Under the pieces are notes generated by a model that saw only the letters and a program-made list of their open reading frames with translations, did not search any database and was not told the origin of the DNA. A stretch of DNA of 8,901 bases from Citrobacter freundii (GTDB lineage Bacteria > Bacteroidota > Bacteroidia > Chitinophagales > Chitinophagaceae): positions 1 through 8,901 of the forward strand of contig QFQQ01000124.1 of assembly GCA_003243445.1 (NCBI GenBank). The letters are read 5' to 3'. Of the stretch, positions 1 through 7,565 are shown piece after piece. Made by a program: the position numbers and the translations under genes. Within the stretch, counting starts at the first letter, position 1. Each line of letters opens with the position of its first letter.

Positions 1-210
1 CGCTTCGCTACGGCGGACAGAGCCCGCAGATTTACGCAGATATAAAACACGCAGATGCGCAGATGGTCTGTTAAACAAGTGAGGCATCTGCGTATCTGCG
101 CAAGCAAATAGAGAAATATTCATTTCCTTCAGGACGCTTCAACAGAAGTAAGCGTAAAATCTGCGGAATCAGCGGGCTCTGTCCGCCGTAGCGAAGCGGA
201 GGAGGGAACC
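1..210. repeat. Long palindromic interspersed repeat (CGCAGAT family), left copy
   Basis: A perfect 27-bp inverted repeat, positions 1-27 against 172-198, forms the outer arms. Inside it, 24-37 pairs with 152-166 with one bulged base, and 50-65 pairs with 85-100 at 15 of 16 positions. The word CGCAGAT occurs forward at 25, 35, 50 and 58, and inverted as ATCTGCG at 86, 94 and 159. The right edge probably reaches 210, because the reverse complement of 199-210 reappears with one base missing at the start of the right-hand copy (8823-8834). The element therefore probably also continues left of the window. No coding capacity is visible. It resembles REP-like or MITE-like palindromes; mobilisation by a REP-associated transposase is only a guess. 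Positions 211-275 hold nothing recognisable. Confidence 0.85.
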
Positions 211-275
211 TTACGCAAGTCCGAAAATTTGGGTAACGATTAGCTTCAGGATGTAGTCTTTATTATTATACGTCA

Positions 276-304
276 AAAGAAAAAGCCTCCAAAAAGGAGG
301 CTTT
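276..304 (-). terminator. Rho-independent terminator of the ileS-dksA operon
   Basis: On the minus strand a perfect 9-bp stem (304-296 with 290-282, AAAGCCTCC against GGAGGCTTT) encloses a five-T loop and runs into a T-rich tail (TTCTTTT). It starts 22 nt after the stop codon of the DksA-like gene. It looks like a textbook intrinsic terminator and argues that the leftward operon ends here. In many Bacteroidota genomes lspA follows ileS and dksA (recalled from memory); here it does not follow directly. Confidence 0.9.
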
Positions 305-325
305 ATAATTCCGTTTGATAAGTTC

Positions 326-1225
326 TTACTTATTCATCATCTGCTTTGCTTCGATGCTAAGTGTAGCATGTGGCACAGCGCGGAGACGTGCTTTGTCGAT
401 CAGTTTTCCTGTTACGCGGCAAACACCATAGGTTTTGCTTTCGATGCGCATCAGAGCCTTCTCCAGGTGATCGATAAAGGTGATCTGGCGGCTGGCCATC
501 TGGCTGAGTTGTTCTCTTTCCATACTTACGCTGCCATCTTCCATGGTCATGTAGCGGGCTTCGTCCATATCGCCTCCTTCATCACGGCGCGTGATCAGGC
601 CCTGCAGGTAAGCCAACTCTTTCTTCGCAGCGTCTAATTTCTTGTTGATGATCTCCCTGAATTCATTCAGGTCGGCATCGGAATATCTCATTGTAGGTCC
701 TGTTGTCTCTGGCATAGGGGTATCTAATACTGATTTTGTGAATTCGGGTTCATATTTAACAGCACTTTTCACCGTTGTCTTCGGTATCACAATCTTGGCG
801 GGTTTGGGCGGCTCTTTTTTCAGAACCGGCTTTGGGGTTGGCCTGATGGATACCAGCGATTGCGGATCGAATGCTGCGGGTTTCTTTGCTGGTGGTGGCG
901 CTGTTTCGGTTGGCTTTGGAGCGGCGGCGGCAACGGGAGCTGGTTTTGCTTCCGGTTTTACTGCGGCCGGCTTTGCTGCCGGTGCCGGTTTCACTGCGGC
1001 CGGTTTAACGGGCGCTGCTTTTTTTGCGGGCTCTGCCTTTTTAGCCGCAGGTTTTGCAGCTGGCTTCGCCGCCGGCTTAGGCGCGGGTTTAGCTGCTTTC
1101 GCGGGAGCTGCTGCTTTTGCTGCAGATTTTTTCGCTACCGGTTTAGCGGCAGGCTTTGCTGTTTTTCCAGCTTTCACCGCTGGCTTAGCCGCCTTTTTTG
1201 GAACCGGTTTTTTCTTGTTAGCCAT
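326..1225 (-). CDS. DksA/TraR-family RNA polymerase-binding protein with H1-like N-terminal tail
   Basis: A 299-residue protein in two parts. Residues 1 to about 118 are low-complexity Lys/Ala/Pro (repeated KPAA and KPAP units), like histone H1 tails and probably disordered and DNA- or RNA-binding. After a linker rich in Pro and Lys, residues about 182-295 match the DksA/TraR fold: a coiled coil (LNEFREIINKKLDAAKKEL, then an acidic DEGGDMDEA tip) and the C-terminal globular part YGVCRVTGKL...RLRAVPHATLSI. DksA proteins bind the RNA polymerase secondary channel and modulate initiation, often with ppGpp. Of the four zinc-binding Cys only Cys269 remains; the other positions are Thr272, Ser290 and Ala293, so zinc binding is unlikely. 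As I recall, this loss is usual in Bacteroidota homologues. ATG at 1225 was chosen over an upstream TTG at 1249 because it leaves a 4-nt gap after ileS, which indicates co-transcription. Plain DksA is about 120-150 residues, so the tail roughly doubles it. Confidence 0.85.
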   Translation of the reverse strand: MANKKKPVPKKAAKPAVKAGKTAKPAAKPVAKKSAAKAAAPAKAAKPAPKPAAKPAAKPAAKKAEPAKKAAPVKPAAVKPAPAAKPAAVKPEAKPAPVAAAAPKPTETAPPPAKKPAAFDPQSLVSIRPTPKPVLKKEPPKPAKIVIPKTTVKSAVKYEPEFTKSVLDTPMPETTGPTMRYSDADLNEFREIINKKLDAAKKELAYLQGLITRRDEGGDMDEARYMTMEDGSVSMEREQLSQMASRQITFIDHLEKALMRIESKTYGVCRVTGKLIDKARLRAVPHATLSIEAKQMMNK

Positions 1226-1229
1226 ACAA

Positions 1230-4200
1230 TTAGCCTTTTTTTGAAACAATCGCTTTTAACAAAACATCGTTTACTTCAATTTCAATACCATCACTTACTT
1301 CAGCCACTATTTCCAGCTTATCGGCCAGAATTTCGGCACAAATATATTCCTTGAACTGTACGAGGGATTCCTTCATCCCATTCGCCACAGATACAATCAC
1401 TTCTATCCGGTCTGTCAGGTCAAATCCGCTCTCTTTACGGATCTTCTGGATCCTGTTGACGAATTCCCTGGCATTGCCTTCAGCTTCCAATTGGGGGGTA
1501 ACGGTTACATCGAGGGCTACAGTAAGGCTGCCTTTGTTGGCCACAGTCCAGCCGGGAATATCCTCACTGCTGATTTCCACTTCGTTAATCTGTAATATTA
1601 CGGGTTCGCCATCAATTGACAAACTATATTGGCCCTCTTTTTCCAGCTTCGCAATGTCCTCCTGCGTAAATTGTGCTAAAGCTGTGGATACCGCCTTCAT
1701 CTTTGGCCCGAGCTTTTTACCCAATGCCACAAAGTTTGGCTTGATCTTCTTGCTGATAAATGTATTATCAGGATTCAGATACTCCACTTCCTTCACATTC
1801 ACTTCGGCCTTGATCAGGTCTTCCACTTTCTGCAACTGCTCCTTCATCTTCGGATTCAATGCCGGGATCAGCACTTTCTGCAATGGCTGCCTCACCTTTA
1901 TATTCACCTTTTTACGGAGCGACAGGATCAGCGATGAAGCATCCTGCGCCAGCTGCATCCTCTCTTCCAGCGCTGCGTCTATCGCTGCTTCATTGGCCAC
2001 CGGGAAATCAGTATGGTGAACTGATTCCACGCCCGGAAAACGATTCGTAACCGCATTCAGGTTTCTGAATACCGCATCACTGAAGAACGGAGAGATGGGT
2101 GCCACCAGCCTGATCACTGTTTCCAGACATTCATATAATGTCTGATAAGCACTGATCTTATCGGCACTGTACTCACCTTTCCAGAAACGGCGGCGGCAAA
2201 GACGAACATACCAGTTGCTGAGATGCTCATCCACAAAATCTTCCACGGCACGGCCTGCCTGCGTTGGTTCGTAATCATCCATCGAACCCGTGACCGTCTT
2301 CACCAGCGTGTTGAGTGAAGACAGGATCCAGCGGTCGATCTCCGGCCTTTCTTCAACCGGGATGTATTTTTCCTGGAAGGCAAAACCATCCACGTTTGAA
2401 TAAAGCGCGAAGAACTGATATGTATTATAAAGTGTGCCAAAAAATTTGCGTTGCACCTCTTTGATACCGTCAATATCAAATTTCAGGTTATCCCAGGGCG
2501 ATGCATTCGTGATCAGGTACCAGCGCGTAGCATCCGCACCAAACTTTTCAATGGTCTCGAACGGATTCACCACGTTGCCGAGGCGCTTACTCATTTTATT
2601 ACCGTTCTTATCCAGCACCAGGCCATTGCTCACAACGGTCTTGTAAGCCACTGAATCAAATACCAGGCACGCGATCGCATGAAGCGTATAGAACCAGCCT
2701 CTTGTCTGATCAACACCTTCCGCGATGAAATCAGCCGGGAAGCTTTGCTTGAATGTCTCTTTATTCTCGAACGGGAAATGCCATTGGGCATAAGGCATCG
2801 CACCACTGTCAAACCAAACGTCGATCAGATCCGGCACACGCTTCATTGGTTTACCGCTTGGGCTTACCAGCACGATCTCATCCACATAAGGTTTATGCAG
2901 ATCGAGAATGCCTTCATGGAGATAATGTTTATTTACATCACCACCCAGCACTTCATTCGCTTTGCGGATACCTTCATTGAGTTCTTCGATTGAACCGATA
3001 CAAACTTCTTCATTCCCGTCTTCTGTCTGCCATACCGGGAGCGGCGTTCCCCAGAAACGGCTACGGCTCAGGTTCCAGTCGACCATGTTCTCCAGCCAGT
3101 TGCCGAAACGGCCTTCACCGGTGGAAGCAGGTTTCCAGTTGATGGTTTTATTCAGCTGTACCATCCGGTCCTTGATCGCCGTTGTCTTGATGAACCAGGC
3201 TGACAATGGATAATACAACACTGGCTTATCAGTTCTCCAGCAATGCGGGTAGCTGTGCTCGTATTTTTCTACTTTGAATGCGCGGTTGTCCTTTTTCAGT
3301 TTTACGCTGATGTCAACATTCACATCTGCGTAGTCCTTTTCATCCTTATAATTCTTTACATAACGTTTGCTGAACTCACCAAGGCCATCTACAAACTTTC
3401 CTTCCAGGTCAACCAGCACCAGCTTCTCCCGCTTGCCGTATTTATTGATATGGGTGAAATGCCCAATCTTATATTTTGTACCGACCTTATAGTCATCCGC
3501 ACCAAAATCAGGAGCAGTGTGCACGATACCTGTACCGTCTTCTGTTGTTACAAACGTGTCGACCAGTACGCGGAATGGTTTTGCGTCTTCAACACTGTAT
3601 TGGATAGAACCCTCAAATGAGTTCGCTTCAAATGGGAGAAGTTGCTCATAAGTAGCCCCTTCAAGATCTTTTCCTTTGAAGGAGGTCAGGATCTTCCAGG
3701 GAAGCAGTTTTGTTTCAGCGGTATACCCTGCGAAATCACCCTCCTCTCCCTCTGGTTTGAAGTATTTTCCGAGCAATGCTTTTGCAAGCACTACGTTCAC
3801 CGGCAGGTGCGTATAGGGATTGAATGTCCTTACTAAAACATATTCGATCTCCGGGCCAACGGTCAGGCCGAGATTGGAAGGGAGCGTCCATGGCGTGGTC
3901 GTCCAGGCCATGAAGAACACTTCATTGCTCGGATTGCTTTTGTCAAGCGCATCGAACAGGAACTTCGTTTTACCATCATTCACCGCTTTGAACATTGCTA
4001 CGGCAGAAGTGTCCTTTACATCTTTGTAAGTACCCGGCTGGTTCAGTTCGTGTGAACTCAGCCCTGTTCCCGCTGCGGGTGAATATGGCTGGATGCTCAC
4101 GCTTTCATACAACAATCCTTTTTTGTACAGTTCACTCAGCAGCCACCAGAGCGTTTCGATGTATTCGTTCTTGAACGTGATATAGGGGTCATTCAGATCA

Positions 4201-4631
4201 ACCCAGTAACCCATTTTACGGGTGATATCATCCCATTTGTCTTTATAGCGCAGAACGGCCTCGCGGCATTTCTGGTTATATTCTTCAACGGAGATCTTTT
4301 TGCCGATATCCTCTTTAGTAATTCCCAGTTCTTTCTCTACTCCAAGCTCGATCGGCAGACCATGTGTATCCCAACCGCCTTTGCGCTTTACCTGGAATCC
4401 TTTCATGGTTTTGTACCGGCAAACCAGGTCTTTCAGGGTCCGGGAAATAACGTGGTGAATGCCGGGCATACCGTTCGCGCTGGGGGGACCTTCATAAAAA
4501 ACAAAGGGTGTCGCGCCTTCACGCAGCGAAACACTTTTCTCAAATGCCTGTTGCTCAGTCCATTTAGCTAAGATTTCCTGCTCTGTTGCGGGCAAATTCA
4601 GTCCGGAGAATTCTCTGTATGTAGCGGCCAT
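1230..4631 (-). CDS. ileS: Isoleucine--tRNA ligase, type 2 (IleRS2-like)
   Basis: A 1133-residue class I aminoacyl-tRNA synthetase that charges tRNA-Ile in the cytoplasm and edits mischarged valine. The N-terminal catalytic region has the signature position at residues 57-60, reading GIHH instead of the usual HxGH. The KMSKS loop is KMSKR at 679-683. The CP1 editing domain between them has the Thr-rich TTTPWTLPSN (244-253) and GTGIVHTAPDFGADDY (366-381). Further conserved blocks are DWNLSRSRFWGTPLPVW (518-534), DVWFDSGAMPYAQW (604-617) and GVDQTRGWFYT (639-649). An anticodon-binding helical domain begins near 765. The C-terminus lacks the Cys-rich zinc motif of type 1 enzymes, which, with the length, fits type 2, a group known for low mupirocin sensitivity. 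It is the first gene of a leftward operon with the DksA-like gene 4 nt downstream. The start is the ATG at 4631, followed directly by the expected REFSGLNLPATEQEIL opening. Confidence 0.97.
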   Translation of the reverse strand: MAATYREFSGLNLPATEQEILAKWTEQQAFEKSVSLREGATPFVFYEGPPSANGMPGIHHVISRTLKDLVCRYKTMKGFQVKRKGGWDTHGLPIELGVEKELGITKEDIGKKISVEEYNQKCREAVLRYKDKWDDITRKMGYWVDLNDPYITFKNEYIETLWWLLSELYKKGLLYESVSIQPYSPAAGTGLSSHELNQPGTYKDVKDTSAVAMFKAVNDGKTKFLFDALDKSNPSNEVFFMAWTTTPWTLPSNLGLTVGPEIEYVLVRTFNPYTHLPVNVVLAKALLGKYFKPEGEEGDFAGYTAETKLLPWKILTSFKGKDLEGATYEQLLPFEANSFEGSIQYSVEDAKPFRVLVDTFVTTEDGTGIVHTAPDFGADDYKVGTKYKIGHFTHINKYGKREKLVLVDLEGKFVDGLGEFSKRYVKNYKDEKDYADVNVDISVKLKKDNRAFKVEKYEHSYPHCWRTDKPVLYYPLSAWFIKTTAIKDRMVQLNKTINWKPASTGEGRFGNWLENMVDWNLSRSRFWGTPLPVWQTEDGNEEVCIGSIEELNEGIRKANEVLGGDVNKHYLHEGILDLHKPYVDEIVLVSPSGKPMKRVPDLIDVWFDSGAMPYAQWHFPFENKETFKQSFPADFIAEGVDQTRGWFYTLHAIACLVFDSVAYKTVVSNGLVLDKNGNKMSKRLGNVVNPFETIEKFGADATRWYLITNASPWDNLKFDIDGIKEVQRKFFGTLYNTYQFFALYSNVDGFAFQEKYIPVEERPEIDRWILSSLNTLVKTVTGSMDDYEPTQAGRAVEDFVDEHLSNWYVRLCRRRFWKGEYSADKISAYQTLYECLETVIRLVAPISPFFSDAVFRNLNAVTNRFPGVESVHHTDFPVANEAAIDAALEERMQLAQDASSLILSLRKKVNIKVRQPLQKVLIPALNPKMKEQLQKVEDLIKAEVNVKEVEYLNPDNTFISKKIKPNFVALGKKLGPKMKAVSTALAQFTQEDIAKLEKEGQYSLSIDGEPVILQINEVEISSEDIPGWTVANKGSLTVALDVTVTPQLEAEGNAREFVNRIQKIRKESGFDLTDRIEVIVSVANGMKESLVQFKEYICAEILADKLEIVAEVSDGIEIEVNDVLLKAIVSKKG

Positions 4632-4662
4632 AATCCTTTTCCTGCCTGGTTTTTAAGGTGTG

Positions 4663-4670
4663 CAAAGTTA
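4663..4670 (-). promoter_or_regulatory. Promoter -7 element for ileS
   Basis: The minus strand reads TAACTTTG, an exact match to the Bacteroidota -7 consensus TAnnTTTG. It lies 31 nt before the ileS ATG, so transcription would start near 4656 with a leader of about 25 nt. No convincing -33 TTG is seen at the usual 19-21 nt upstream. A purine-rich stretch (AGGAAAAGG) just before the ATG could aid ribosome binding. Confidence 0.6.
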
Positions 4671-4710
4671 CGGGAAAACGGCCGGAAATCGGCGACTGGC
4701 ACGGCGGAGA

Positions 4711-4851
4711 TCGATGTTGGATGCGGATGTTCGATGATCGATGGTCGAAGGACTTCTGCCTGTTTGCCTTGCCCGGATAGAGGATGATAAGAAGCGACCA
4801 CCGGTGACCGGTATTCCCTTCGACCATCGATCATCGAACATCCAACATCGA
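4711..4851. repeat. Long inverted repeat between ileS and bphP
   Basis: The left arm 4711-4751 and right arm 4817-4851 are perfect reverse complements over 35 bp apart from a 6-bp insertion in the left arm (around 4724-4729). The stem therefore consists of 22 uninterrupted pairs (4730-4751 with 4817-4838) and 13 more (4711-4723 with 4839-4851). The loop is 65 nt and contains ACCGGTGACCGGT at 4801 or just before. The arms are made of repeated TCGATG/GATGTT words and carry no gene. The element sits between two divergent promoters. It looks like an intergenic palindromic repeat family distinct from those at the window ends. Confidence 0.85.
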
Positions 4852-4869
4852 AACTTTCGAATCAAGTCA

Positions 4870-4899
4870 TTGTCACTCACCCGCATTTCAGTATTTTTC
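4870..4899 (+). promoter_or_regulatory. Candidate promoter of the phytochrome operon
   Basis: TTG at 4870-4872 and TATTTTTC at 4892-4899 are separated by 19 nt. This matches the Bacteroidota -33/-7 layout, with one mismatch to TAnnTTTG (final C for G). The transcription start would fall at or next to the ATG at 4904, implying a leaderless or nearly leaderless message. No Shine-Dalgarno sequence precedes the ATG. This is a sequence match only. Confidence 0.4.
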
Positions 4900-4903
4900 C
4901 GTC

Positions 4904-7141
4904 ATGGAAAACACCTTCACCGCAGACCTTACCAACTGCGATCGCGAGCCTATACATATACCCGGAGCGGTACAGCCACACGGATTTTTACTGGCGCTGG
5001 CACCCGGTACCCTGATAATTGAAAAAGCATCGCTTAATACAAAAGAATTCCTGGATAAAGACGCGCAATCGCTGATCGGGCAACAACTGACTGCGCTGGA
5101 ACAACACATCATACCCGTCAAAGCCGGTTCTTCACTGATGGAACTGGTGAGGCTGGCGACTATCACCAGCAACCTTGAACAGATCAACCCGCAGCCTGTA
5201 TTGGTGAACGGCAGGGAAATGCTCTTTGTCATTCATCAATACCTCGATCATATCATCTGCGAATTTGAACCCATGCAGAGTAATTATGACACGATCACCC
5301 TGCAGAAGATCATGACCACCGCATTGAGCGTAATACAATCTTCAGCATCTTTCCAGGAACTGCTGCAGCATGTATCAACACTGGTAAAAGAGATCACCGG
5401 GTACAACCGGATCATGGTATATAAATTTCACAAGGATCAGCATGGGGAAGTGATCGCTGAGGCAAAGGATGAAGAACTCGAAAGCTGGCTTCACCTGCAT
5501 TATCCGGCAAGCGATATTCCTTCGCAGGCAAGGGAATTATACAAGCTCAATCTCGTGCGCATTATTGCAGATGTAAATGCCCGGCCTTCCGGTTTGATCT
5601 CTTCGCCTGATAGAACTGCGCCGCTTGATCTTACGCACAGCGTACTGCGTGCCGTCTCACCTATCCATATCGAATACCTGAAGAATATGCAGGTAGGAGC
5701 GAGCTTCAGCATTTCGCTGATCAGCAAAGGAGAGTTGTGGGGATTGATCGCCTGCCATAACAGCACTGCAAGATTTATTGATTACAATTCGCGCGTAGCC
5801 TGCAAGTTCATCGGTCAGTTGTTCTCCGCAGCACTTGAATTCAAACACAGTGAAGAATTTGAAGAAAAGAACAATATCTACCGGGATAAACAACAACAGC
5901 TCCTTGAACAATTGATGAAGAGCGATGATCCGGTGAAAAGCCTCGTCGGTAATGAGACGAATCTGCTTGACATCAATAGCGCAACGGGGGTTGTGTTTTT
6001 CTATGAAGGAAAACAGCACTGTCTTGGCACTGTGCCATCCGAAGAGGAAGTGGATGAATTGATCGGATGGCTGAAGAAACACGCGGAGGGCACTTTCTTT
6101 CAAACATCCAGCCTGCCGCTTCAATTGCCGGCTGCTAAAAAAATCGCCTCAATAGCCAGCGGCGTCATGGCAACGGAGATCTCGCATGATTTCAGTGAAT
6201 ATATCGTATGGTTCAAACCCGAGATCATTAAAACAGTTGATTGGGCGGGTCAACAGCAAAAAGATACCACGATCGCGGAAGATGGAAGTATACGCATCAG
6301 TCCAAGAAAAAGCTTTGCAACATGGACGCAGGAAGTAAAGTTCAGTTCTGATGAATGGACAAACAATGAAATTGCCGCGGCGATAAAATTGCGGGAGGAT
6401 CTGATACAGGTGATCAATAAAAAAGCCGGCGAGATCAGAAAGTTAAATGAGCTGTTGAAAGAAGCCTATGACGAACTGGATACCTTCAGCTTTACGATTT
6501 CGCATGATCTGCGCACCCCGCTGTCATCTATAAAGAATTACACGGAGATCATTATGGAAGATCACGGAAAAGATATCTCCGAAGAGGCCAGACTTCTTTT
6601 TACAAAAGTGATCAGCGCGGCTGATAAAATGGCGGGGTTGATCCGTGACGTATTGCAATACAGCCGTGTTGGCCGTGCAGAAGTGAGCAGTGATCCGATC
6701 GATATGGGCAGGATCCTTAAAGAAATTAAAGAAGAGTTAATTTCTTCCAGAAAAGAAAAAAATCCTGTCCTGGAAATTAAAAATACACCCGACGTATACG
6801 GCGATAAGACCATGATCCTGCAGTTACTTACGAACCTGATAGGCAATGCGGTAAAATATTCCACACTTCCAAACCAGATCTCGCGGGTTAGCGTAAATGG
6901 ACAGGTCAAAGACGGTTTCGTCACGTATACGATTGAAGATAACGGGATTGGGATTGATATGCGGTTCGCAAATCGTATTTTCGAGCTTTTCAAACGAATG
7001 GACAATGCAAAAAAGATCGAGGGAACGGGTGTCGGACTGGCCATTGCAAAACGGATCGTTGAAAAACATGAAGGAAAAATATGGCTGGAAAGCCAGCTTA
7101 ATCATGGCACAAAATTTTATGTTTCATTACCTGTAAAATAG
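4904..7141 (+). CDS. bphP: Bacteriophytochrome sensor histidine kinase (PAS-GAF-PHY-HisKA-HATPase)
   Basis: A 745-residue soluble red/far-red photoreceptor kinase with no membrane segment. The N-terminus LTNCDREPIHIPGAVQPHG supplies Cys12, equivalent to the biliverdin-attaching Cys24 of Deinococcus BphP. The PAS domain covers about 15-120. The GAF domain (about 145-315) has Tyr173, PASDIP with Asp204, His255 in SPIH and His285 in ACH, all chromophore-pocket residues. The PHY domain (about 325-500) shows tongue features: WFKPE at 436-440, WAG at 447-449 and PRKSF at 467-471. A coiled-coil linker leads to HisKA with the phosphoacceptor His534 (TISHDLRTPL). The ATPase domain follows with Asn644 and Asn648 (N box), DNGIGID (679-685) and GTGVGLA (707-713). 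All key residues are present, so it should bind chromophore and be an active kinase. No alternative start codon exists in frame just upstream, and the ATG leaves only 11 residues before the Cys. A receiver gene follows 5 nt downstream, and the heme oxygenase that would make biliverdin is nearby. Confidence 0.96.
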   Translation: MENTFTADLTNCDREPIHIPGAVQPHGFLLALAPGTLIIEKASLNTKEFLDKDAQSLIGQQLTALEQHIIPVKAGSSLMELVRLATITSNLEQINPQPVLVNGREMLFVIHQYLDHIICEFEPMQSNYDTITLQKIMTTALSVIQSSASFQELLQHVSTLVKEITGYNRIMVYKFHKDQHGEVIAEAKDEELESWLHLHYPASDIPSQARELYKLNLVRIIADVNARPSGLISSPDRTAPLDLTHSVLRAVSPIHIEYLKNMQVGASFSISLISKGELWGLIACHNSTARFIDYNSRVACKFIGQLFSAALEFKHSEEFEEKNNIYRDKQQQLLEQLMKSDDPVKSLVGNETNLLDINSATGVVFFYEGKQHCLGTVPSEEEVDELIGWLKKHAEGTFFQTSSLPLQLPAAKKIASIASGVMATEISHDFSEYIVWFKPEIIKTVDWAGQQQKDTTIAEDGSIRISPRKSFATWTQEVKFSSDEWTNNEIAAAIKLREDLIQVINKKAGEIRKLNELLKEAYDELDTFSFTISHDLRTPLSSIKNYTEIIMEDHGKDISEEARLLFTKVISAADKMAGLIRDVLQYSRVGRAEVSSDPIDMGRILKEIKEELISSRKEKNPVLEIKNTPDVYGDKTMILQLLTNLIGNAVKYSTLPNQISRVSVNGQVKDGFVTYTIEDNGIGIDMRFANRIFELFKRMDNAKKIEGTGVGLAIAKRIVEKHEGKIWLESQLNHGTKFYVSLPVK

Positions 7142-7146
7142 TTCCG

Positions 7147-7548
7147 ATGCCCAAAAACATTTTATATGTAGAAGATAACCAGGATGCAATTGCGTTCTTC
7201 AGCCGTGTGGTAAACAAACTGGGGGATTACAATTTCGTTACCCGTGAAGACGGAACTTCTGCAATTGATCTGCTTGAAGACAGGAAAGGGTTTGAACCGG
7301 AAATGATACTGCTGGATATCAATCTTCCGGGTATGAATGGCTTTGAAATTTTGCAATATGTAAGATCAAAGACAATGTACAAACACGTTCCGGTGATCAT
7401 GTTCACTTCTTCAGACGATCAGGGGGATGTCAAAAGATCATACGAATATGGCGCAAATGCATATCTCGTAAAGCCAGATAGCCTGCAATCGCTTAAAGAA
7501 GTGCTGCAGGACACATTCAACTTCTGGCTAAAACATAACGTAGCATAA
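7147..7548 (+). CDS. Single-domain response regulator, Rcp1-like phytochrome partner
   Basis: A 133-residue stand-alone receiver domain. The acidic pocket Glu9-Asp10 (YVEDN), phosphoacceptor Asp57 (LLDINLPGMNG), Thr87 (MFTSSD) and Lys109 (LVKPD) are all present. Length and motifs match the Rcp1 type of receivers encoded next to phytochromes in cyanobacteria and other bacteria, which accept phosphate from the phytochrome kinase. The ATG lies 5 nt after the phytochrome stop, so the two are surely co-transcribed. There is no DNA-binding or enzymatic output domain, so it must act by protein contact or as a phosphorelay intermediate. The short C-terminal extension (FNFWLKHNVA) is typical of this subgroup. 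Confidence 0.93.
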   Translation: MPKNILYVEDNQDAIAFFSRVVNKLGDYNFVTREDGTSAIDLLEDRKGFEPEMILLDINLPGMNGFEILQYVRSKTMYKHVPVIMFTSSDDQGDVKRSYEYGANAYLVKPDSLQSLKEVLQDTFNFWLKHNVA

Positions 7549-7560
7549 ACACACACACAC
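7549..7560 (+). repeat. AC dinucleotide tract between the two receiver genes
   Basis: Six AC units follow the TAA of the first receiver gene directly and fill most of the 17-nt gap to the next ATG. No Shine-Dalgarno sequence is seen. Length changes here would alter spacing only, not reading frame. Confidence 0.8.
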
Positions 7561-7565
7561 AACTG

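Noticed and set aside
1..100. Clustered CGCAGAT words as a CRISPR or tandem repeat array
   Set aside because: The words are short, spaced irregularly and occur in both orientations as arms of one palindrome, with no uniform spacers.
642..1244. 200-codon plus-strand open frame rich in Ala, Gly and Phe
   Set aside because: It is the antisense of the repetitive Lys/Ala/Pro-coding tail of the DksA-like gene, whose low complexity keeps the frame open; it has no recognisable domain.
1247..1249. TTG at 1249 as start of the DksA-like gene
   Set aside because: It would overlap the ileS end and add eight residues; the ATG at 1225 fits the MANKKK opening and the 4-nt spacing better.
4564..4886. Overlapping minus-strand open frames upstream of ileS
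   Set aside because: They read through the inverted repeat and promoter region in different frames, with no domain or plausible start context.
4888..5232. Minus-strand open frame across the phytochrome start
   Set aside because: It overlaps the conserved PAS-coding region in antisense and its product shows no family features.
7549..7560. AC tract as a phase-variation switch
   Set aside because: Only six units and located between genes, so slippage would not change a reading frame.
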